Part shown: positions 1 to 7,642 of the stretch, piece after piece
Numbering within the stretch: the stretch's first letter is position 1
How the letters are laid out: the number at the start of each line of letters is the position of its first letter
Origin: Rhodococcus sp. 105337
GTDB lineage: Bacteria; Actinomycetota; Actinomycetes; Mycobacteriales; Mycobacteriaceae
NCBI RefSeq assembly: GCF_012844225.1
Contig: NZ_JABAGQ010000004.1
Coordinates: forward strand, 1 to 64,000
Length of the DNA: 64,000 nucleotides
Direction of reading: 5' to 3'
Translations under genes and position numbers: made by a program
The notes under the pieces: generated by a model
Database searches by the model: none
Told to the model about the DNA's origin: nothing
Seen by the model: only the letters and a program-made list of their open reading frames with translations

Positions 1-216
1 CCTCGGCGAGGGAGCGACACGCCGCGGACCTGGCCGGATGCGCTCAGCCGATTCCCACCACTTCCCGGGACTTACCCACAGTTTGTGCAGAGTCAGGTCG
101 GGCACGCCTACGCCTCGACAACCGCGATCTACACCTCCGTCACCGACGACTACCGCAACCGCGTCCTGACCGCCGCGATCGACAAGTTCTACTTCACCCC
201 GCAGGAGCAGCAATGA
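1..216 (+). pseudogene. C-terminal remnant of a tyrosine recombinase/integrase
   Basis: The frame is open from base 1 to a TGA at 214-216. From about base 86 it encodes a typical C-terminal end of a phage-type tyrosine recombinase: FVQSQVGHAYASTTAIYT, with the box II Gly-His and the Tyr nucleophile in the TAIYT segment, followed by a short tail. The roughly 28 codons before that (bases 1-85) do not show the expected LRHxxATHL-type sequence in any of the three forward frames. The gene is therefore either cut by the window edge with a frameshift or rearrangement near base 80, or is a true fragment. The stop overlaps the ATG of the next gene by 4 bp (ATGA), which suggests translational coupling in an integrase operon. 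Recombinase origin is clear; intactness upstream cannot be judged. Confidence 0.6.
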
Positions 217-545
217 CGACGAAGACGATCACCTGGCGACTGCGCACCCTGATGGCAGAGCGCGGCATGTTCAAGACCACCGACCTGATCGAACCCCTCC
301 AGTCCGAGGGCGTTGCCCTGTCCCGAGAACAGGTGTTCCGCCTGGTGACCCAGACCCCGCAGCGACTGAACGTGGAGGTCCTCGCCGCCCTGTGCACGAT
401 CCTGGGCTGCACCCCCAATGATCTGCTCGTCCTCGAACAAGCCGGTCAGCAGCCAGCCGAAGCCACCGGCACCGGCGGCCCGATCGACAACATCGGCGAT
501 CTGCGCCCGGTCCCCGCCCACATCCACCGACCGAAGCACTCGTGA
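213..545 (+). CDS. XRE-family (Cro/CI-type) helix-turn-helix regulator
   Basis: A 110-residue protein. Residues about 5-70 form a Cro/CI-type helix-turn-helix domain: a short first helix ending in LMAERGMF, the segment LSREQVFRLV where the recognition helix would sit, and the LAALCTILGCTPNDLL ending that is typical of this family. The remaining 40 residues are Pro/Gly-rich and probably disordered. The ATG overlaps the stop of the preceding recombinase remnant and the stop overlaps the GTG of the next gene (GTGA at 542-545), so the three genes look like one translationally coupled unit. A likely role is control of the recombinase pair; the targets are not visible. The domain is well supported, the role is inferred. 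Confidence 0.8.
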   Translation: MTTKTITWRLRTLMAERGMFKTTDLIEPLQSEGVALSREQVFRLVTQTPQRLNVEVLAALCTILGCTPNDLLVLEQAGQQPAEATGTGGPIDNIGDLRPVPAHIHRPKHS

Positions 546-2519
546 CGATCCAGCGAGGAACCCCACAGCCGAACGGCGAATTCGGCCCCCGAGTCGCCGC
601 GGCCCTCACCGGCAAAGGAATACGTGCGCCCGAGCCGCTCGTGATCGCAGCCGCGGAACGGATCATCCCTGCACCCCGGCGCAACGGGGCACTGCGCTTG
701 CTGACCAGCGACACGTTCACCCCGTCCCGGATTCCCGCAGACACACCGACCGTGGTGCAGCAGTTGCTGGCGCATCTCGACCGCCACGACGTGACCGGTA
801 TCGGCTTGCCGATCTGTCCCGGCTGCCGCACCGCCAAGGTCGTCAAGATGCGGGACGAACAGGGGCGACGAATCTGCTACCGGTGTACCCAACTGTCGGC
901 CTACGGAGAGTGTCCCAGCTGTCTGCGGAGAAAGAAGCTCATCGCCACCGACCCGGAGGGAAGGCAGGTCTGCCAACGCTGCGGCCCCGACGGCGCACCG
1001 ACTTTCGAGTGCACCGCCTGCGCGAAGACGGTGACCGTCGCCAGCCGAGTCGACGGCCGGTGGCACTGCCTGAACTGCTACCCGAGACCGGCCCGGCGGT
1101 GTGTGTCGTGCGGACACGACAAGAAGATCGCCACCACGATCCTGACCGGCCCGCACTGCTTCGCCTGCCACAACCGTGTGCTGCGCAACCCCGCCCCCTG
1201 TCCCGGCTGCGACCGGATCCGTATCCTCGCCTTCCTCGACGACACCGCGACGGCGATCTGTGCAGGCTGCGCGGGTCAGCCGGCCCGGTACGCCTGTCGC
1301 CGCTGCGGCGGCGAGGAACACCACTACGGCAGGCTCTGCGCACACTGTGTCCTCGACGACCGCTGCACCGAACTACTCACCGGCCCCGACGGGACGATCA
1401 GCGAACCGATGCGCGCCCTACGCGAGCACTTGCTCACCCGGCCCCGGCCGGCGCAGATCATCACATGGCTGCGCCGCGGCCCGCACCTCGACCTTCTGGG
1501 CGAGATCGCCTCCGGACAAGCACCGTTGACTGCCGCGTCCTTCGTCCGGCCCGGCGGCGACAAGAGTCTCGACCATCTCTACGCCCTGCTGGTCGAGGCC
1601 GGAGCGATTCCCCGTGACCGGGCCACCGCCGACCTCCTCGAAGCCTGGACGGAGCGTGCCATCGCTGACGCTCCTGCCGGGCATCGCCGGTTGATGACCA
1701 CCTATGCCCGCTGGGTGTTGCTGCGTCGTGCCTCATCCGACCGTCGCACAGGAGATATCACCTCCGGTGCCGCCAAGCATGTCAAGGCCGCAACGCGCGG
1801 ACTGATCGCCTTTCTCACCTGGCTCGACGAGCACGACACCTCGCTCGACGCCGTCACCCAGGGGCAGGTCGAACAGTTCCTGACCGTTCGCTCCGCGCAA
1901 CGCTGGCTACCTCAGTTCCTCGGCTGGGCGCACGAGCGTGGTCTCGCGCCGCAGCTCGAAGTCCCCGTCCTCACCCCGGGCCTGCCTAACATCACCGCAT
2001 CCGAACGCGATCACGAACACACCATTGCCACGCTCCTCCGTGACGACACCATCGCCCTCGATGTCCGCGTCCCGTCCCTGCTCATCGCGGTCTACGGCGT
2101 CCCCGCGTCCAGGATTCTCGCACTCCGTCGTGGACAGCTCCGCGATACCGGCGAGGCGATCGACCTGTACGTCAGGGACCGGCCATTGCGGCTTCCCGGA
2201 CGACTTGGCGATCTGGCCCGCACACAACTCGCCCGGCATCCCGACGCCGGGCCGCAGGACTGGCTGTTCCCGGGCCGGCAGCCCGGCCGACCACGAAGCA
2301 CGCTCTATCTCACCCGGCAGCTGTGCATGCTCGGCACCAGCATCTCCGCGCTGCAAAAAAACTGCTCGTTTTCGTCTTGCGGGAGCCGTCCCCGCCAAGG
2401 TGCTGGCCGACATGCTCGGCTTCAGCGTCAACACCTTCGCGACCTACGCGCACCTCGCGGCCGGTAACCGCGGCGAGTATCCGAGTCTGCGACATCGCGA
2501 GAAACCCCGGGCCCGCTGA
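542..2519 (+). pseudogene. Six-zinc-ribbon protein with degenerate tyrosine-recombinase domain, frameshifted
   Basis: From the GTG at 542 the protein has about 90 N-terminal residues and then six consecutive CxxC...CxxC pairs at residues 92-115, 124-147, 157-179, 187-209, 220-243 and 252-269: 24 cysteines, the pattern of tandem zinc ribbons. After a linker, residues about 380-600 resemble an integrase SAM-like core-binding domain and catalytic domain (AVYGVPASRILALR at the box I position). The 542 frame continues to 2467 with nonsense after codon 605. The expected C-terminus (AKVLADMLGF then TFATYAHLA, with the Tyr) lies in the +1 frame and ends at 2519. Removing one A from the seven-A run at 2355-2361 gives a continuous 658-residue protein. 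The usual box II His and the Gly-His are replaced (ARFRLA, LGF), so even the intact protein may be a catalytically weak or accessory recombinase. Function unknown; DNA binding through the ribbons is inferred. Confidence 0.65.
2355..2361 (+). other. Seven-A homopolymer, site of the +1 frameshift
   Basis: Seven consecutive A residues in the codon context ctg caa aaa aac. The upstream recombinase frame and the downstream frame that carries the conserved C-terminus differ by exactly one base here. The site contains an A AAA AAC heptamer in the zero frame, but a -1 shift leads into an unrelated reading frame, so the heptamer does not explain the disruption. A one-base insertion, a sequencing error or transcriptional slippage on the A run would. 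Confidence 0.75.
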
Positions 2520-2532
2520 TCACGAACTACAC

Positions 2533-2550
2533 GCTCCGGAAGACCGGAGC
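2533..2550 (+). terminator. Hairpin after the recombinase operon
   Basis: Perfect 7-bp stem GCTCCGG/CCGGAGC with a 4-nt AAGA loop, 14 bp after the 2519 stop. It has no U-tract, as is common for actinobacterial terminators. It likely ends the recombinase transcript. Confidence 0.5.
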
Positions 2551-2646
2551 AGGTGCCACCGCACCAACTTCGCACGGTCTTTCACAGACCACTCTGAGGC
2601 CCGTGATGGGGTGGGCACACCCTGTGTCCTCTGATAGCTTCCCCGG

Positions 2647-3513
2647 GTGGACGACGAGAAGGAACGGCTCGGTCTTACCTGTCGACTCAGCGTCGAGCAA
2701 ACCGTTCACCTCTCGCGTTGGCTCCCCGATGCCCGACTACAGGCCGATCTGAGCTGGAACCTCACCGACACCGTTGTACTCGAGATCGCCAGCGGACTCG
2801 GCCGATTCATTGTCAAAGCAGCAGGCCCGGCCAATAGCCACATCGGCCGTGAGATCACCGCCTATCAGGGCGCGACCGCTTGCCTGGCGGAGAACGGGCG
2901 CGCTGCCCGCATGATCGAGCACGATCGGGCCGCGAACATCCTGGTCACCGAATACCTCGACGGCACCCTTGCCGCAGGAAGCGACGCCGAGTTCGACGCC
3001 GATGTTCATCACCAGGCAGGTGCACTTCTTCGCACCTTCCACGACCAAGCAGCGCGTTGCGACGACGATGCGGAAGCCCGCGCCACCGCGAAAGCTCTTG
3101 CCTGGCTCGATCAACCACACAGAATCGATCCACACACCGTGGACGGGCTGCGTCGGATCCTTGCGTCGTACGGCCCTCGGCCTGTGAAGGTCGTGCCTAC
3201 GCACGGTGACTGGTCGCCGAGGAACTGGCTCGTCGACCGCGGGATGGTCAAGGTCATCGACTTCGGGCGCTTCGATTTCCGCCCCGCGCTCAGCGATTTT
3301 TGCCGGCTCGCAGCGCGGCAGTGGCGCAAGAACACGGATCTGGAACAGGCCTTTCTCGACGGCTACGGCACCGACCCCCGAGATCTGGAACTCTGGGCGA
3401 TTTCCACCCTCCGTGAAGCGATCGGAACCGCGGTCTGGGCATATCAGGTCGGCGATGAACCGTTTGAGCATGAAGGCCACCGAATGGTCGCAGACGCATT
3501 GAGTCTGTTCTGA
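2647..3513 (+). CDS. Aminoglycoside phosphotransferase/choline-kinase-fold kinase
   Basis: A 288-residue protein of the APH/ChoK fold. The catalytic loop HGDWSPRNWL (from about residue 186) holds the Brenner-type Asp, and VIDFGRFDF (about residue 204) is the metal-binding DFG-like segment. An N-terminal lobe with FIVKAAGP probably carries the ATP-binding Lys. The GTG at 2647 gives the family's usual length. The gene stands alone between the recombinase hairpin and the ComB-like gene, downstream of a mobile-element remnant, so acquisition with that element is possible. The substrate cannot be read from sequence; the family includes antibiotic, choline, homoserine and sugar kinases, and resistance should not be assumed. 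Confidence 0.75.
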   Translation: MDDEKERLGLTCRLSVEQTVHLSRWLPDARLQADLSWNLTDTVVLEIASGLGRFIVKAAGPANSHIGREITAYQGATACLAENGRAARMIEHDRAANILVTEYLDGTLAAGSDAEFDADVHHQAGALLRTFHDQAARCDDDAEARATAKALAWLDQPHRIDPHTVDGLRRILASYGPRPVKVVPTHGDWSPRNWLVDRGMVKVIDFGRFDFRPALSDFCRLAARQWRKNTDLEQAFLDGYGTDPRDLELWAISTLREAIGTAVWAYQVGDEPFEHEGHRMVADALSLF

Positions 3514-3696
3514 CGAGGAATCCTTACTTTGCATGAGTCAGCGACCTGTCAGAACGCGTGCCGATGACGAGCACAGTCTCGTTCTCGTGTAAGCAGTAGA
3601 CACCGACAGGAGTCAGGTTTCGTCCAGGGCGGGCGTTCTTGATACCAGGTCAACCCTCCAGACTCACCCACAGACAGTCCGTGTCAAAGTAGGGGC

Positions 3697-4467
3697 GTGA
3701 ATCCCGCTCATCAGCAGTTGCGCAGCTCTGTCCGGTTCGAGTGGGGCCTGACCGGAACGTCTGCTCTGAGCGATTCACGTATTTCCGTGGTGGTGGACGT
3801 GTTGTCGTTCACCACCACCCTGTCGGTTGCTGCGGATCTTGGAATCGAGGTGCTGCCCTATCGGTGGCGGGACGACTCGGCCGCCGAGTACGCGGCCGTC
3901 CAGAATGCCGTCTTAGCCGTAGGCCGCAGCGAAGCGAGCCAAGGAGCGGTGAGCCTGTCACCGAATACCGTTCGTAGCGCTGTCGGGGTGCAGCGGTTGG
4001 TCTTGCCCTCACCCAACGGCTCATCGATCGCGCATTCGCTGGGTGCGTCGTCAGCGGCGTGCATCGGAGCGTGTGTGCGAAATGCTTCCGCGGTAGCCGA
4101 ATGGATCGCCGAGAACTGCCAGAACGGAACCGCCGTATCGGTGATTGCCGCTGGCGAGCGTTGGCCCGACGGGTCGCTGCGACCGTCTGTAGAAGACTTG
4201 TGGGGTGCGGGCGCTGTGCTGACGGAGTTGATGCGTCTACGACCAGATTTGACTGCATCCGTCGAGGCCGAGGTCGCGGCGGACGCGTGGCGCGCGGTCC
4301 GTGGCAGGTTCAGTTCTGCTCTGGAGGAGTGTGCATCCGGTCGCGAGTTGATCGGTGCAGGATATCGATCCGATGTCATGGTGGCCGCCGAGGTTGACGA
4401 AAGTACGGCTGTGCCCGTCCTTGACGGGGACCGCTTTATCAATCAAGTCTCCACGGGCAGGACTTGA
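3697..4467 (+). CDS. ComB-like 2-phosphosulfolactate phosphatase family protein
   Basis: A 256-residue protein matching the ComB fold family: the N-terminal VVDVLSFTTTL segment, the central LPSPNGSSIAHSL, and VIAAGERWPDGSLRPS followed by EDLWGAGAVLTEL. In methanogens ComB hydrolyses 2-phosphosulfolactate in coenzyme M synthesis. Actinobacteria lack that pathway, so here it is a phosphatase of unknown substrate. The GTG at 3697 gives the family length. Codon third positions look less GC-biased than in the core genes further right, consistent with an accessory origin. Preceding bases 3514-3696 hold no gene that I can support. Confidence 0.7.
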   Translation: MNPAHQQLRSSVRFEWGLTGTSALSDSRISVVVDVLSFTTTLSVAADLGIEVLPYRWRDDSAAEYAAVQNAVLAVGRSEASQGAVSLSPNTVRSAVGVQRLVLPSPNGSSIAHSLGASSAACIGACVRNASAVAEWIAENCQNGTAVSVIAAGERWPDGSLRPSVEDLWGAGAVLTELMRLRPDLTASVEAEVAADAWRAVRGRFSSALEECASGRELIGAGYRSDVMVAAEVDESTAVPVLDGDRFINQVSTGRT

Positions 4468-4632
4468 ATGCACTCGGCCGTGTCGTATGGTCCTAACGGG
4501 ATTCGGCCGGCATCTTCGTGCTCGATGCTGACTGTTTGCGTGACCCAACCTTCTATGATCACGATTTGCGTGTGTGGCCCAAAGGCCAGCTTCCTCCTTC
4601 TCAGAGACCGCTGGATAGTTCCTCCTCGGATA

Positions 4633-5517
4633 ATGGACTTCCACCAGCACGCGGTGTGCGACACCACCAACCCGAACGCCGCGATGCAGCAACCTGTCCT
4701 CGGCTACCCCACCGGCGGGATCTACGGCTACACCCATCCGTTCGGCGGCTACCAGGGTTCCCACGCCGAGTACATCCGAGTGCCCTTCGGCGACGTGAAC
4801 TGTTTTCCGGTGCCCGACGGTGTGAGCGACGAACAGGCCCTGTTTCTGTCCGACGCGGTGCCCACCGGCTACATGGGCGCCGACTTCTGCGACATCTCGC
4901 CGGGCGACACCGTCGCGGTGTGGGGTGCGGGAGCGGTCGGGCTCATGGCCGCCGCGAGCGCGAAGATCATGGGCGCCGAACGCGTGATCGTGCTCGACAG
5001 GTTCCGCGACCGGCTCGATCTCGCCGAGCAGAAGGTCGGCGCCGAAACGGTCGACTACACCGTCGCCGACAGCGTCTACGAAACGTTGCGTGAGCGCACC
5101 GGCGGTCGCGGGCCGGATGCGTGCATCGACGCGGTGGGCATGGAAGGGCACGGTACCGGCGTCGGCCAGGTCTACGACAAGGTGAAGCAGGCGTTGCGCA
5201 TGGAGTCCGACCGCGCGACTTCGCTGCGGGAGGCGATCCTGGCGTGCCGCAAGGGCGGTGTGGTCTCCGTCCTCGGCATCTACGGGCTGACCGACAAGTT
5301 CCCGATGGCCGCACTGACCAACAAGAGCCTCACTCTCCGCACGTCGCAGCAGCACGGCCAGCGCTACATGCCGCAGTTGTTCGAGCACGTGACGGAGGGC
5401 CGGCTCGATCCGAGTTGGCTCATGACCCACGACCTGCCGCTCAGCGAATCGGTGCGCGGCTACGAGATGTTCAAGAACAAGGAGGACAACTGCCTGCGGT
5501 CGGTGTTCCGCCCGTGA
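4633..5517 (+). pseudogene. Zinc-type alcohol/formaldehyde dehydrogenase, N-terminally truncated
   Basis: From CDTTNPNAAM (about 4654) onward the frame is a good match to the C-terminal two thirds of a glutathione-independent formaldehyde dehydrogenase-like MDR enzyme: GGYQGSHAEYIRVPFGD, the NAD-binding GAGAVG loop, GGRGPDACIDAVGME, then AILACRKGGVVSVLG. The first roughly 110 residues of the family, which include the catalytic zinc site (CGSD, GHE) and the structural-zinc cysteines, are absent. The open frame continues upstream to an ATG at 4468 but that sequence (many Cys and Ser, no MDR features) does not resemble the family. A junction lies near 4640-4655. The product could not be an active zinc dehydrogenase. 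A U-tract terminator follows at 5582. Confidence 0.75.
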
Positions 5518-5581
5518 GCATCGCGGTTCGACCCGAGGTTCCGCGCTTCGTCCGCGATTGAGGTCATCTTTGGTGGATCAG

Positions 5582-5603
5582 TGCCCGCATAGCGGGCAGT
5601 TTT
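5582..5603 (+). terminator. Rho-independent terminator with U-tract
   Basis: Stem TGCCCGC/GCGGGCA with an ATA loop, followed directly by GTTTTC. It lies 65 bp after the dehydrogenase fragment and would end transcription on the + strand. This is the only hairpin noticed in the window with a clear T run. Confidence 0.7.
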
Positions 5604-5697
5604 CAACCTGATCGGAGCTGACCCGCGACGACCGGAGACATCGCCCGCCGACACCACCAGGCCAAACACCGCCCAGCGCAACGCGCCGGTCCCGAGA

Positions 5698-6066
5698 TCA
5701 CCGCGAAATGTAGAGCCGCTCCATCGGTCTGGTGCCGTCGGACATCGTCCAGTCTGCGGGCCGCCGCTCGAGCAGTGTCCAGCCGGTGCGCTCGTACAGT
5801 GCGATCGCCGACGTGGACTGCTCGATGACGTCGAGCATCAGGACGCCCCGCTCGCGCGCCTTGTCCAGCAGACCTTCGCCGACGTGCGATCGCCTGGCCC
5901 CCGGCCGCACGAACAGCCGGGATACCCACAGAGCGTCCTCGCGCCCGACCAGAGCGAGGTGTCCGACGACCTGACCCGCCTGCTCTGCGATCCACGCGCT
6001 GTCGAGGTCCGCGGGGCTCAGCCACCCGACCGGGTCGTCGGGCCAACGATGCGGGTAGCCGTCCAC
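5698..6066 (-). CDS. GNAT-family N-acetyltransferase, start uncertain
   Basis: A 122-residue frame with the GNAT core: WIAEQAGQVVGHLAL (strands 2-3), VSRLFVRPGARRSHVGEGLL (strand 4 and the acetyl-CoA-binding R/Q-x-x-G-x-G/A-like loop), and IALYERTGWTLLERR. The GTG at 6066 begins inside the fold. Upstream in the same frame, codons for DDLAQCVESLSEVHTVDGYPH continue the expected N-terminal helix, but the frame meets a TAG at 6145-6147 before any ATG, GTG or TTG. Either an unusual CTG start is used or the true start has been lost. The substrate is unknown. Located in a stretch of broken genes. Confidence 0.6.
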   Translation of the reverse strand: MDGYPHRWPDDPVGWLSPADLDSAWIAEQAGQVVGHLALVGREDALWVSRLFVRPGARRSHVGEGLLDKARERGVLMLDVIEQSTSAIALYERTGWTLLERRPADWTMSDGTRPMERLYISR

Positions 6067-6149
6067 TGTGTGAACCTCGGACAGCGACTCGACGCACTGT
6101 GCGAGGTCGTCGGGCGGCGGGGCCGGATATTCACCCGCCGGACGCTACC

Positions 6150-6400
6150 GCTGTGAATCCCCCGCCGCGAATCACCCGCGAGCGGCGGCCGCGGACGGGC
6201 GCGCCGTCCTGCACCGCCGCGGACGCCGGACCGCGGCACTCGAGGAGATCGCCCCGGGCGAGCGGGCCCCCATTCTGCGCCGCTACCTCGACCTCGCCCC
6301 GGGTGCGCGGCCACACTTCCCGATCGACCGGCGCGCGACACCCGCCGAGTTCGCCGCCGTCGCCGACCGGTACCCGGTCTTCCGGATCCACACCCTCTAA
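6150..6400 (+). pseudogene. 3' fragment of a deazaflavin/nitroreductase-like gene
   Basis: On the + strand a frame ending in TAA at 6398-6400 encodes LEEIAPGERAPILRRYL, then APGARPHFPIDRR and [16 protein letters not shown] recognise this as the C-terminal end of small nitroreductase/quinone-reductase-like proteins in actinobacteria. No usable start or upstream flavin/F420-binding part is present; before about 6200 the frame is low-complexity Ala/Arg. It overlaps by 4 bp the 3' end of the convergent SDR gene (stop TAG at 6397-6399). Family assignment is from memory of the motif and moderate; the coding look of the last 60 codons is better supported. Confidence 0.4.
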
Positions 6401-7143
6401 CGCGGCAGTCGCCGCCAGATCGCCCGCGGCAGCAGCCGCATCCCGAAGAACACCGGACGCAGCAGGGCGGGCACCCACACCTCGCCGCGACCACGTCCCA
6501 GGGCGCGGACCACCGCGTCGGCGACCTGCGGTGGGGTGCTCGAGAACGGTGCCGGACTCATCCCCTCGGTCATCCGGCCGATCACGAATCCGGGCCGCAC
6601 CAGCAGCAACGACACTCCGCTGCCGTGCAGCGCGTCCGCCAGCCCGGAGGCGAACCCGTCGAGTCCTGCCTTCGCCGAGCCGTACACGTAGTTCGCGCGG
6701 CGCACCCGCACACCTGCCACCGACGAGAACACCACCATCCGGCCCGATCCCTGCGCGCGCAGCAGGTTCGCCAGCCGGGTCAGCAACGCGACCTGCGCCA
6801 CGTAGTCGGTGTGCACGATCGCCGCTGCGTGCGCGGCGTCGGTTTCGGCGCGGGCCTGGTCGCCGAGAATCCCGAACGTGAGTACCGCGAGATCGATCGG
6901 TCCGTGTGCGGCGACCAGGTCGTCGAGCACCTGCTGGTGGGTGCCGAGCGCATCAGCGTCGAATTCCGCGGTGTGCACGGCGGCGGCACCGGCGGCCAGT
7001 ACCGACTCCCGGGGTCCGGCCAGGTCGTCGGCGCGCCGCGCGGCGAGGATCACGGTGCGCCCCGGTGCGAGCCGGCGAGCCACCTCCACTCCGATCTCGC
7101 TGCGGCCCCCGAACACGACGACGGTTCCCTGTGCGCTGTTCAT
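6397..7143 (-). CDS. Short-chain dehydrogenase/reductase, DprE2-like (Rv2073c position)
   Basis: A 248-residue SDR. The N-terminal nucleotide-binding segment [18 protein letters not shown], the active-site Ser in MVVFSSVAG and the Tyr/Lys pair in [17 protein letters not shown] are present. The sequence around [10 protein letters not shown] and the C-terminal [12 protein letters not shown] resembles DprE2, the NADH-dependent 2-epimerase reductase step of decaprenylphosphoryl arabinose synthesis. In M. tuberculosis the gene beside the F420-dependent Rv2074 is another SDR, Rv2073c, and that is the better positional match. The ATG at 7141-7143 is chosen because the frame upstream of it lacks SDR features. 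Divergent from the PPOX gene with 88 bp between. Substrate unknown. Confidence 0.75.
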   Translation of the reverse strand: MNSAQGTVVVFGGRSEIGVEVARRLAPGRTVILAARRADDLAGPRESVLAAGAAAVHTAEFDADALGTHQQVLDDLVAAHGPIDLAVLTFGILGDQARAETDAAHAAAIVHTDYVAQVALLTRLANLLRAQGSGRMVVFSSVAGVRVRRANYVYGSAKAGLDGFASGLADALHGSGVSLLLVRPGFVIGRMTEGMSPAPFSSTPPQVADAVVRALGRGRGEVWVPALLRPVFFGMRLLPRAIWRRLPR

Positions 7144-7231
7144 TCCGCCAGTGTCGCGGGAACGGGTCGCGCAGGTGTCGCCGGGTCCCTCGTTCCGCGG
7201 CGGCGGACCCCGGCCCTCTAGGCTTCCGGGC

Positions 7232-7627
7232 ATGGTTCACACCCCCGGCGCGCTCGGCGACCGTGCGCTGCAGTTCCTGTCCGAATACCACCTCGGCACC
7301 CTCACCACGCTGCGGTCCGACGGCACCCCGCACGTCGTCGCTGTCGGGTTCACCTGGGATCCCGACGCGCAGGTGGCGCGGGTGATCACCAACGCCGGGT
7401 CGCAGAAGGCCCGCAACGCCGCCCGCGGCGGCTACGGCGCGGTGTCGCAGGTCGACGGGGGCCGCTGGCTCACCCTGGAAGGTCCCGCGCGGGTCCGCGA
7501 CGACGCCGACGCCGTCGCCGAAGGGGTCGCCCGCTACGCCCGCCGGTACCGGCAGCCGCGGGAGAACCCGACCCGGGTCGTCGTGGAGATCGCCGTGGCC
7601 CGCGTGATGGGTTCGGTGCTGGACTGA
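7232..7627 (+). CDS. F420-dependent/PPOX-fold oxidoreductase (Rv2074-like)
   Basis: A 131-residue split-barrel protein of the pyridoxamine-5'-phosphate oxidase superfamily: [32 protein letters not shown] and [10 protein letters not shown] are the usual strands around the cofactor site. The closest family member known to me at this genomic position is Rv2074, an F420-dependent biliverdin reductase. The ATG at 7232 follows a GC-rich leader without a clear Shine-Dalgarno sequence. Divergent from the SDR, which is the same pairing as Rv2073c-Rv2074. It ends in a hairpin shared with the convergent peptidase. F420 rather than FMN use is inferred. Confidence 0.75.
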   Translation: MVHTPGALGDRALQFLSEYHLGTLTTLRSDGTPHVVAVGFTWDPDAQVARVITNAGSQKARNAARGGYGAVSQVDGGRWLTLEGPARVRDDADAVAEGVARYARRYRQPRENPTRVVVEIAVARVMGSVLD

Positions 7628-7642
7628 CCGGCGCGCCCGGTC
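7626..7642. terminator. Bidirectional hairpin between convergent genes
   Basis: Stem GACCGG/CCGGTC with a 5-nt CGCGC loop fills the 15-bp gap between the stop of the PPOX gene (TGA 7625-7627) and the peptidase stop at 7643-7645. It can serve both directions. Confidence 0.45.

Noticed and set aside
2356-2362. A AAA AAC heptamer suggesting programmed -1 frameshifting in the ribbon recombinase
   Set aside because: A -1 shift enters a frame without recombinase features; the conserved C-terminus requires +1 (or loss of one A).
2647-3513. Antibiotic-resistance gene reading of the APH-fold kinase
   Set aside because: The fold is shared by many metabolic kinases and no subfamily-specific aminoglycoside motif could be identified, so only the fold is claimed.
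4443-4670. Minus-strand 75-codon frame at the dehydrogenase junction
   Set aside because: The peptide looks partly protein-like but matches no family I know, overlaps the ComB-like 3' end, and covers a rearrangement junction. Not enough to call a gene.
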